Shown here: one piece after another, positions 34,717-41,296 of the stretch
Position numbering within the stretch: position 1 is the first letter of the stretch
How the letters are laid out: each line of letters opens with the position of its first letter
Source: Paracoccus sp. N5
Lineage (GTDB): Bacteria; Pseudomonadota; Alphaproteobacteria; Rhodobacterales; Rhodobacteraceae
Reading direction: 5' to 3'
NCBI RefSeq assembly: GCF_000371965.1
Contig: NZ_AQUO01000002.1
Span: 822,001 to 886,000 of the forward strand
DNA length: 64,000 nucleotides
Position numbers and translations under genes: made by a program
The notes under the pieces: model-generated
What the model saw: the letters and a program-made list of their open reading frames with translations, nothing else
Told to the model about the DNA's origin: nothing
Databases searched by the model: none

Positions 34717-35169
34717 TCAGTCGCGCATGATCTGGTCGAGCCGGGCCTTTTCCTCGGCGCTGAGCGTCTCGGCGCGCTCCTCGGCCGGGCGGCGCGAGCG
34801 GATGAAGCGCCAGCCCAGGAGCAGCGCGAAGGCCGCCATCACCGGCCCGGCGAGATAGAGCAGCCAGTTCACGCCCCGCGCCGGCGGCTGGAACAGGACA
34901 TATTCGCCGAAACGGTCCACCACCGCCGCGACCGCCGCATCGTCGCTGTCGCCGGCGACCAGCCGCTCGCGCAGGTAGAGCCGCAGGTCGCGGCTGATCG
35001 GGGCATTCGATTCGTCGATGGTCTCGCCCTGGCAGACCGGGCAGCGCAGCACCTTGGAGATCTCGCGGGCGCGGGCCTCCAGCGCGGGATCGGTGAGCAC
35101 CTCGTCGGGCTGCACGGCCAGGGCCGGCAGGGCGATCAGCAGCGACAGGGCCAGGATCAGCGCGCGCAT
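34717..35169 (-). CDS. ccmH: cytochrome c-type biogenesis protein CcmH
   Basis: A 150-aa membrane-anchored thiol oxidoreductase that holds apocytochrome c for haem ligation. A signal peptide (MRALILALSLLIALPALA) is followed by the active site LRCPVCQGETIDES (LRCxxC), a helical periplasmic domain (RDLRLYLRERLVAGDSDD), one membrane span (WLLYLAGPVMAAFALLLGW) and a short cytoplasmic tail. It starts 2 nt after the ccmF stop. No ccmG or ccmI lies between, matching the ccl1-ccl2 pairing known in Rhodobacter. Confidence 0.93.
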   Translation of the reverse strand: MRALILALSLLIALPALAVQPDEVLTDPALEARAREISKVLRCPVCQGETIDESNAPISRDLRLYLRERLVAGDSDDAAVAAVVDRFGEYVLFQPPARGVNWLLYLAGPVMAAFALLLGWRFIRSRRPAEERAETLSAEEKARLDQIMRD

Positions 35170-35171
35170 GC

Positions 35172-37130
35172 TCACTCCGCCGGTTGGGCGACGATGCCGC
35201 GCCGGGCGCCGGCGGCGACGCGATAGCGCCGGTCCGACAGGCTGACCAGCCCGCCAAGCGCCATCAGCGCGCAGCCGAGCCAGATCCAGCTGGCGAAGGG
35301 CTTCACATAGCTGCGCACCGCCCAGCCGCCGCCCTGCTGCGGATCGCCGATGACCAGATAGAGGTCGCGGAACAGGCCGTTCTGGATCGCCGCCTCGGTC
35401 GTCGGCATGGCCTGCACCGGATAGACCCGCTTTTCCGGGTGCAGCAGCGCGACCTGCCGGCCGTTCTTGCTGACGCGCATGGTGGCGATGGTGGCGTCGT
35501 AGTTCGGGCCGGGCTGTTCCTCGACCTTTTCCAGGGTGATCTCGTAACCGGCGACGGTGAAGGGCTGGCCGACCTGCGCCACGCGGATATCCTCGACCTG
35601 CCAGGCCATCAGCAGGCTGATGCCGATGAAGGTCACGCCCAGCCCGCCATGGGCCACGGCCTTGCCCCAATCGGCACGCGGCAGCCGCGAAAGCCGCGAA
35701 AGCCCCGAATTGCCGGTGCGCAGCCACAGGTCCACCGCCGCGCCGCCCAAAAGCCAGGCGCCCAGGCCGGCGCCGATCACCGCCAGCGCCGAATGCCCGG
35801 TCGAGACGGCAAAGACCAGCGCCGCCACGGCCGCCGCGAAGGCCAGCGCACCGCGCAGCGGCATCAGCGTCCGTTTCAGCTTGCCGCGCTTCCACGGCAG
35901 GATCGCGCCCAGGGGCAGGACGATCGCCAGCGCCACCATGAAGGGCGTGAAGGCCTTTTCGAAGAAGGGCGCGCCGACCGAAAGCTTCTTGTCCCAGGCC
36001 ATCTCGGCCACCAGCGGCCAGACCGTGCCGATGAAGACCACGAAGGCTGCAACCGCCAGCAGGATGTTGTTGAGCACCAAGGCGCCTTCGCGCGAGACCG
36101 GGGCGAAGACGCCCTTGGCCTGCATCGCCGGCGCGCGGAAGGTGTAAAGCGTCAGCGCCCCGCCGACGAACAGCCCCAGGATCGCCAGGATGAACACGCC
36201 GCGCTCGGGGTCGCTGGCGAAGCTGTGGACCGAGGTGATGACGCCCGAGCGCACGATGAAGGTGCCGATCAGCGAAAAGCCGAAGGCCATGATCGCCAGC
36301 AGGATGGTCCAGCTTTTCAGCACCTCGCGCTTTTCGACGACGATGGCGGAATGCAGCAGGGCAGCCGCGATCAGCCAGGGCATGAAGCTGGCATTCTCGA
36401 CCGGGTCCCAGAACCAGAAGCCGCCCCAGCCAAGCTCGTAATAGGCCCACCACGACCCCAGCGCGATGCCGATGGTCAAAAAGATCCAGGCCGCCAGCGT
36501 CCAGGGCCGGACCCAGCGCGCCCAGGCGGCATCGACCCTTCCCTCGATCAGGGCGGCGACGGCAAAGCTGAAGGCCATCGAAAGCCCGACATAGCCGAGA
36601 TAGAGGAAGGGCGGGTGGAAGGCGAGGCCGGGGTCCTGCAGCAGCGGGTTCAAGTCGCGGCCGTTGAAGGGCGGCGCCTCTATGCGCAGGAACGGGTTCG
36701 AGGTGAACAGGATGAAGCCCAGGAAGGCCACGCCGATCGCGGCCTGCACCGACAGCACCCGCGCCCGCAACCGGGGCGGCAGGTTCGCGTCGAAGGTGGC
36801 GGCGGCGGCACCGAACAGCGACAGGATCAGCACCCAGAGCAGCATGGAGCCCTCGTGATTGCCCCAGACGCCGCTGATCTTGTAGAGCATGGGCTTGGCG
36901 GTATGCGAATTCTCATAGACCAGCAGGACCGAGAAATCCGAGCTGACGAAGGCCAGCGTCAGCGCCACGAAGGAAATCGCGATCAGTCCGAATTGCGCCA
37001 GCGCGGCGGGCCGGGCGCTGTCGATCCAGCCGCTCCAGCCCCGCGCGGCGCCGACCATGGGCACGATCATCTGGAAGATCGCCACGCCAAAGGCGAGGAT
37101 CAGGGCGAAATGGCCGATTTCGGCGATCAT
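35172..37130 (-). CDS. ccmF: haem lyase CcmF
   Basis: A 652-aa polytopic protein that attaches haem to apocytochrome c. The start at 37130 (MIAEIGHFALILAFGVA) has AGGA upstream. The WWD domain reads GWGGFWFWDPVENASFMPW; conserved haem-ligand histidines lie in GNHEGSMLLW, FHPPFLYLGY and IVRSGVITSVHSFASDP. About 13-15 membrane spans, with a periplasmic domain near the C-terminus. Operon ccmF-ccmH. The GTA-type holin gene lies 102 nt upstream on the same strand. Confidence 0.96.
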   Translation of the reverse strand: MIAEIGHFALILAFGVAIFQMIVPMVGAARGWSGWIDSARPAALAQFGLIAISFVALTLAFVSSDFSVLLVYENSHTAKPMLYKISGVWGNHEGSMLLWVLILSLFGAAAATFDANLPPRLRARVLSVQAAIGVAFLGFILFTSNPFLRIEAPPFNGRDLNPLLQDPGLAFHPPFLYLGYVGLSMAFSFAVAALIEGRVDAAWARWVRPWTLAAWIFLTIGIALGSWWAYYELGWGGFWFWDPVENASFMPWLIAAALLHSAIVVEKREVLKSWTILLAIMAFGFSLIGTFIVRSGVITSVHSFASDPERGVFILAILGLFVGGALTLYTFRAPAMQAKGVFAPVSREGALVLNNILLAVAAFVVFIGTVWPLVAEMAWDKKLSVGAPFFEKAFTPFMVALAIVLPLGAILPWKRGKLKRTLMPLRGALAFAAAVAALVFAVSTGHSALAVIGAGLGAWLLGGAAVDLWLRTGNSGLSRLSRLPRADWGKAVAHGGLGVTFIGISLLMAWQVEDIRVAQVGQPFTVAGYEITLEKVEEQPGPNYDATIATMRVSKNGRQVALLHPEKRVYPVQAMPTTEAAIQNGLFRDLYLVIGDPQQGGGWAVRSYVKPFASWIWLGCALMALGGLVSLSDRRYRVAAGARRGIVAQPAE

Positions 37131-37166
37131 GGGCTTCCTCCGGGTGGCTGGCCGGAAGAATAGCCG

Positions 37167-37198
37167 GGGCGCGGGCGGCAAGCCAGCCCCCCGCGCCC
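37167..37198. terminator. hairpin between holin and ccmF
   Basis: A 9-bp perfect stem GGGCGCGGG / CCCGCGCCC with a 14-nt loop, 35 nt after the holin stop. No T run follows, so it may be a weak terminator or an attenuating structure that separates the lysis cassette from ccmFH. Confidence 0.4.
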
Positions 37199-37232
37199 GT
37201 CAGATTGTCACAGAGATGCTAGCGCTGCGCCG

Positions 37233-37739
37233 CTAATGCTCGGCCTGCCCCGCCGCCCAGTCGCGCAGCGCCGGGTTGTCCTCGAAGGCGTCGCCCTCGG
37301 GCAGGCCGGCCAGCGTCGTCGGCGCGGCGCTGCGGATCGTCGGGCGGGTGCGGAAGTAATGCGCCTCGCGCGCGCCGAAATAGAAGCTGATGATGGCCCC
37401 CAGAAGCCACCACAGCGGTTCGGGCACCAGGTTCAGGTTCTGCATGCGCAACCCGAAGCCCACCGGCTCGGCCATGGCATAGACGAAAAGCCCGATGGTG
37501 CCCAAGGTCAGCAGCGGCCGCGGCATCCGGTTCAGCCCGTTCATCAGCCCGTCGAACCAGCCGCGCGGCTGGGCGGCGAATTCGCCGGTCAGCTGGGCGA
37601 TGGCGCGGGCATAGGCCTCCTCGTCCAGTTCCATGCGCCTTGTCGCGTTCTCGCGGAACACCTCGGCCACGCCGGTCGCGGCATTGGCGACCGTGGTGAC
37701 GGCGGTGCCGGCGCCTAGGAAACGGTCCATCACCCCCAT
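37233..37739 (-). CDS. GTA-type 3TM holin
   Basis: 168 aa. It starts MGVMDRFLGAGTAVTTVANA (a second Met at 37730 is also possible), then an amphipathic region RRMELDEEAYARAIAQL. Hydrophobic spans include RPLLTLGTIGLFVYAMAEPV and PLWWLLGAIISFYFGAREAH. This matches the Pfam group of three-TM holins for gene-transfer-agent release. The start overlaps the endolysin stop (ATGGGGGTGATG), so the two are coupled as a lysis cassette. The capsid genes are not in the window. Confidence 0.78.
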   Translation of the reverse strand: MGVMDRFLGAGTAVTTVANAATGVAEVFRENATRRMELDEEAYARAIAQLTGEFAAQPRGWFDGLMNGLNRMPRPLLTLGTIGLFVYAMAEPVGFGLRMQNLNLVPEPLWWLLGAIISFYFGAREAHYFRTRPTIRSAAPTTLAGLPEGDAFEDNPALRDWAAGQAEH

Positions 37740-38341
37740 TTCGCCACCCTCGCCCGATGCTCGGCCGCCGTCAGGTGATACTTGGCCGAGATGAACTCCT
37801 CGGCCCGGGTGATCCAGCCGCCCTTGCCGCCCGCCCTGGTGCGGGCGTATTTGCGGCTGGCCGGGCGCGCATCGCCAAGCGCGTAGTAATAATTGCGCCG
37901 CGCGATGCCATAGGCGTCGGCGAAATAGCCCGGCGCCGCCAGGTCGGCCTGGGTCGCGGCGCGGATCGTCGCCGGCCCGATCATGCCGTCGTCCGTGGCC
38001 GGAAAGCCCATCCGCGTCACCAGCCTTTGCAGGATCTTGACCGCATTGGTGCCGGCATTGACATACATATCGAAGACCGAGGCCTGCACCGAAGCCGGCA
38101 GTTCCGCCAGCCGCGGCCTGCGGAAGTAATGCTCGACATAGATGCGCGCCGCATCGGCGCGGGTCAGCGCCTTGACGTCGGCCACGTCCACCCTGCCGTC
38201 GCCGGTCCTGTCGATCCCCAGCCGCTGCAGCGTCGCCAGCGTCACGCCGTAATTCGTCGCCCCGCCCGGATCGTCGGGGTCGTTGACGTAGCCCCCCTCA
38301 CGCGCAACGATTTCCGCCGCGATTTCCTCGACCGTCTTCAT
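37730..38341 (-). CDS. GTA/phage-type endolysin, GH108 N-acetylmuramidase
   Basis: A 203-aa muramidase. The N-terminal catalytic Glu lies in EIVAREGGYVNDPDDPGGAT followed by NYGVT, the diagnostic GH108 motif. It continues DVKALTRADAARIYVEHYF, FDMYVNAGTNAVKILQRLV (goose-type/GH108 core) and a C-terminal peptidoglycan-binding-3-like region (ISAKYHLTAAEHRARVAKWG). There is no signal peptide, as expected when release needs the holin. It begins 45 nt after a TTAA-N7-TTAA box. In Rhodobacter capsulatus a comparable endolysin-holin pair outside the main GTA cluster lyses the GTA producer cell under CtrA control. Confidence 0.85.
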   Translation of the reverse strand: MKTVEEIAAEIVAREGGYVNDPDDPGGATNYGVTLATLQRLGIDRTGDGRVDVADVKALTRADAARIYVEHYFRRPRLAELPASVQASVFDMYVNAGTNAVKILQRLVTRMGFPATDDGMIGPATIRAATQADLAAPGYFADAYGIARRNYYYALGDARPASRKYARTRAGGKGGWITRAEEFISAKYHLTAAEHRARVAKWG

Positions 38342-38386
38342 CCACAGCCCCCTTGCCTGAAGCGGACCAAGGCTGCGGTGACGCGG

Positions 38387-38401
38387 TTAACCTTTCGTTA
38401 A
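38387..38401. promoter_or_regulatory. TTAA-N7-TTAA, candidate CtrA box for the lysis cassette
   Basis: TTAACCTTTCGTTAA sits inside the larger inverted repeat GGTTAAC-CTTTC-GTTAACC (38385-38403). It fits the CtrA consensus TTAA-N7-TTAAC exactly and ends 45 nt before the endolysin ATG, a promoter position. Confidence 0.65.
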
Positions 38402-38426
38402 CCAGGCGCGCGTTGCATCGGGGCGG

Positions 38427-38870
38427 TCAGGAGTTCGGATCCTCGTAGACGCCCTGCTCCTTGAGCGAGTCGATGACCTCGCGCGGCATGTAGCTTTCAT
38501 CGTGCTTGGCCAGGATCTCGGTCGCGACAAAGGTGTCGCCCTCCATGCGGCCGGTGCCGATCATGCCCTGGCCCTCGGCGAACAGGTCGGGCAGCACGCC
38601 GGCAAAGCGCACCGGGATCGAGGCGCCGCCGTCGGTGACGCTGAAGCTGACGGTCTCGCCGGCGCCGCGGATCAGCGTGCCCTCCTCGACCAGCCCGCCC
38701 AGGCGGAACACCTCGCCGGCCGAGGGCGGGCTCTCGGCCATCTGACTGGGCGAGCGGTAAAGGTTGATGCCGTCGCGGAAGCCATAGCCGATCAGCGCGA
38801 CGGCCAGCAGCAGCGCGACGGCGGCGGCGATCAGGACCTGGATTCTACGCTTTTTCTTGAGCGATTTCAT
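38427..38870 (-). CDS. ccmE: periplasmic haem chaperone CcmE
   Basis: 147 aa: a short basic start MKSLKKKRRIQVLIAAAVAL with one membrane anchor, then an OB-fold periplasmic domain (VFRLGGLVEEGTLIRGAGET, VRFAGVLPDLFAEGQGMIGT). The covalent haem-binding His lies in ILAKHDESYMP. It delivers haem to CcmF. It is separated from ccmF/ccmH by the endolysin-holin pair, and from murI upstream by only 18 nt, so murI-ccmE are probably co-transcribed. Confidence 0.95.
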   Translation of the reverse strand: MKSLKKKRRIQVLIAAAVALLLAVALIGYGFRDGINLYRSPSQMAESPPSAGEVFRLGGLVEEGTLIRGAGETVSFSVTDGGASIPVRFAGVLPDLFAEGQGMIGTGRMEGDTFVATEILAKHDESYMPREVIDSLKEQGVYEDPNS

Positions 38871-38888
38871 TATCGTGGCTTTCCATGT

Positions 38889-39701
38889 TCAGGCGCTTTC
38901 GAACCTGATCGGATGGCGGAGGAACTGCGTGGCCTTGCCCGAGACACGCTCGGGGTCGCCGGTGGTCAGGAAGCGCGAAACCGTGCCCGCGCCCAGCATC
39001 TGCGGATGGCGTTTCAGATAGTCATCCAGGCTTTCGGCCACCAGGTTCGGTTGCGAATAGACCGTCACATCCGGCCCCAGCGCCTTCTGGAAGGCCGCTT
39101 GGACCAAGGGGTAATGCGTGCAGCCCAGGATCGCCGCCTCGGGATGCGGCATGCGGCGCAGCAGCGCCTCGACATGGCTGGTCACCAGCGCCTCGGCCAG
39201 GATCTCGTCGCCCATCTCGATGGCATCGACCACGCCGCCGCAGGGCTGGGCCTCGACATCGACGCCGATGGCGCGGAAGGCCAGTTCGCGCTGGAAGGCG
39301 CGGCTGGCGACGGTGGCGGGGGTGGCGAACAGCGCCACATGCTTGACCGCGACCTCGCGCGGCGGCGAATTGTCGCCCCAGCGGCGCTCGGTCAGCGCCT
39401 CGATCATCGGCACGAAGACGCCCAGCACGCGCTTGTCCTCGGGCAGCCATTTCTCTTGCATGCGCTTCAGGGCCGCGGCCGAGGCGGTGTTGCAGGCCAG
39501 GATCACCAGGTCGCAACCCTCGGCCCACAGCCGCTCGACGCCGGCGCAGGTCAGGTTGAAGATGTCCTCGGCATCGCGCACGCCGTAAGGGGTGTGCTTG
39601 TTGTCGCCCAGATAGACCAGCGGCAGTTCCGGCAGGCGGGCGGCGACGGCGCCCAGCACGGTCAGCCCGCCCAGACCCGAATCGAATACCCCTACCGCCA
39701 T
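38889..39701 (-). CDS. murI: glutamate racemase
   Basis: Makes D-glutamate for peptidoglycan. 270 aa with FDSGLGGLTVLGAVAARLP, YLGDNKHTPYG, the two catalytic cysteines in LACNTASAAAL and AILGCTHYPLV, and FVPMIEAL between them. GGGGAG precedes the ATG. Divergent from the LysR regulator; 18 nt upstream of ccmE. Confidence 0.95.
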   Translation of the reverse strand: MAVGVFDSGLGGLTVLGAVAARLPELPLVYLGDNKHTPYGVRDAEDIFNLTCAGVERLWAEGCDLVILACNTASAAALKRMQEKWLPEDKRVLGVFVPMIEALTERRWGDNSPPREVAVKHVALFATPATVASRAFQRELAFRAIGVDVEAQPCGGVVDAIEMGDEILAEALVTSHVEALLRRMPHPEAAILGCTHYPLVQAAFQKALGPDVTVYSQPNLVAESLDDYLKRHPQMLGAGTVSRFLTTGDPERVSGKATQFLRHPIRFESA

Positions 39702-40014
39702 GGCTCGTCTCCCCTTGCTCGCGACGCGCCTTGTTTAGGCTGCGCGGCGGCGGATTGCCATGATTTATGTCAGGTGCGGCATTTCCTCCGCCGCTCAAGA
39801 CGACGTGACCGGGACCGGCCCGAATCGGGGTTTTGCGGCGGCATTCTGCCCGCCGATCCGGCGCCGGACGCAGGGATAGGCAGTGCCGTGCCATAATGGG
39901 TCACCCATACTGCCGGATTAACGGATTTGTTGGCGTTTTGCAGGGTTGTTCACCCTATCTTCTGTGATAAGGGTTGCACGGATTGCATGGCTGATGCCGC
40001 AAGAAAGCACTGTT
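39702..40014. promoter_or_regulatory. divergent promoter region murI/lysR with a palindrome
   Basis: 313 nt without a gene. At 39896-39908 ATGGGT-C-ACCCAT is a perfect dyad that also satisfies T-N11-A (T897 to A909), the minimal LysR-type site, about 106 nt before the lysR ATG. No other structure was assigned. Confidence 0.4.
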
Positions 40015-40935
40015 ATGGATTGGGATAAATTAAGAATATTTCACGCCGTCGCGGACGCTGGGAGTTTGACCCATGCGGGCGATGTTTTGCATCTGTCGCA
40101 ATCCGCCGTCAGCCGCCAGATCCGCGCGCTGGAGGATTCGCTGGCGACCACGCTGTTTCACCGTCATGCCCGCGGCCTGATCCTGACCGAGCAGGGCGAA
40201 TTGCTGTTCGAGGCCACCTCCTCGATGGTGCGCAAGCTCGACACCACCGCCGCCCGGATCCGCGACAGCGAGGAGAACGTCTTCGGCGAGCTCAAGGTGA
40301 CCACCACCACCGGCTTTGGCACGCTCTGGCTGGTGCCGCGGCTGGCCAAGCTCTATGAGCGCTACCCGGACCTGAAGATCGACCTGATGCTGGAAGAGCG
40401 GGTGCTGGACCTGCCCATGCGCGAGGCCGACGTGGCGATCCGCATGAAGGAGCCGAACCAGCAGGACCTGATCCGGCGCCGGCTGCTGAACATCCGCATG
40501 CGGCTTTATGCCACACGGGAATACCTGGCCAAGGCCGGCGTGCCGCAAACCATGGAGGATCTGGTCCCGCACCGGCTGATCTGTCAGAACCCGCAGACGC
40601 CGCAGGTAAGCTCGGGCGCGGTGCTGTCGCAGATGCTGCTGGGGCTGAACATGACCTCGACGCTGATGGTGAACAATTACTTCGGCGTGCTGCAGGGCGT
40701 GCTGAACCATGTCGGCATCGGCGTGCTGCCGGACTATCTGACGCCGGATTTCCCGAACCTGGTCAGGGTCTTGCCGGCGATCGAATCCGGCGAGGTGCCG
40801 GTCTTCCTGGCCTTCCCCGAGGAATTGCGCACCTCGCGCCGCGTCACCGCCTTCCGCGATTTCGTGCTGGAAGAGATCCAGGCGATCCGCAAGCAGCAGA
40901 GCGAGGAAGAGGCGGTGCATCCGTCCGACAAGTGA
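40015..40935 (+). CDS. LysR-family transcriptional regulator
   Basis: 306 aa starting MDWDKLRIFHAVADAGSLTH, with the N-terminal winged HTH (LHLSQSAVSRQIRALEDSL) and a LysR substrate-binding domain (FGELKVTTTTGFGTLWLVPR, EADVAIRM, NYFGVLQGVLNHVGIGVLPD). The effector and targets are unknown. The strictly divergent murI gene and the dyad between them suggest at least autoregulation. The ribosome site is weak (GAAAG about 8 nt upstream). Confidence 0.9.
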   Translation: MDWDKLRIFHAVADAGSLTHAGDVLHLSQSAVSRQIRALEDSLATTLFHRHARGLILTEQGELLFEATSSMVRKLDTTAARIRDSEENVFGELKVTTTTGFGTLWLVPRLAKLYERYPDLKIDLMLEERVLDLPMREADVAIRMKEPNQQDLIRRRLLNIRMRLYATREYLAKAGVPQTMEDLVPHRLICQNPQTPQVSSGAVLSQMLLGLNMTSTLMVNNYFGVLQGVLNHVGIGVLPDYLTPDFPNLVRVLPAIESGEVPVFLAFPEELRTSRRVTAFRDFVLEEIQAIRKQQSEEEAVHPSDK

Positions 40936-41021
40936 CCGCCGGACGGGCGGTGCTGCAAGCGCCCTGCCCGAGATATTCGCAGAATGCATATCGGCCATGT
41001 GCGGCCAAGGGCATTTGCGCC

Positions 41022-41050
41022 TTGAACCGTTCGCACTCTGCACATATTTC
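41022..41050 (+). promoter_or_regulatory. sigma70-like promoter of the candidate sRNA
   Basis: TTGAAC (41022-41027), a 17-nt spacer, then TATTTC (41045-41050). It lies just upstream of the three-hairpin RNA ending at 41140. Confidence 0.5.
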
Positions 41051-41056
41051 CACTCT

Positions 41057-41140
41057 CGAAGGCGGTGATCTTGAGGAAACTCTCATCACCTTCAACCTCC
41101 CTGTTGGACTTGAGCCGGGCTTCATGCCCGGCTTTTTTTT
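41057..41140 (+). ncRNA. candidate small RNA with CUCCCU loop, upstream of purL
   Basis: About 84 nt with three stem-loops. The first is GGTGAT / ATCACC with an inner GAG-GAAA-CTC tetraloop hairpin (41064-41090). The second is CAAC / GTTG presenting CTCCCT in its loop (41093-41106). The third is a perfect 8-bp terminator AGCCGGGC / GCCCGGCT followed by eight T (41113-41140). A promoter-like pair lies at the right distance upstream. C-rich loops complementary to Shine-Dalgarno sequences are a hallmark of several alphaproteobacterial sRNA families (CcsR/Cuckoo, suhB/MmgR). The exact family is not assigned. Confidence 0.65.
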
Positions 41141-41296
41141 GCTTCTGCCCCGGCGGCGGGCATCGCGGTCGGCGGGGTATTTGGAAAACAGAGAAAGCCC
41201 GGCCGGTTCTTCGTCGTATCGGCTGCGCGCAGGGCCTTTCCTAATGGCCGCGCGCCGCTTAAAAGGCCCGGAAAACCGGGCAAAGGGGGCGCCAGC

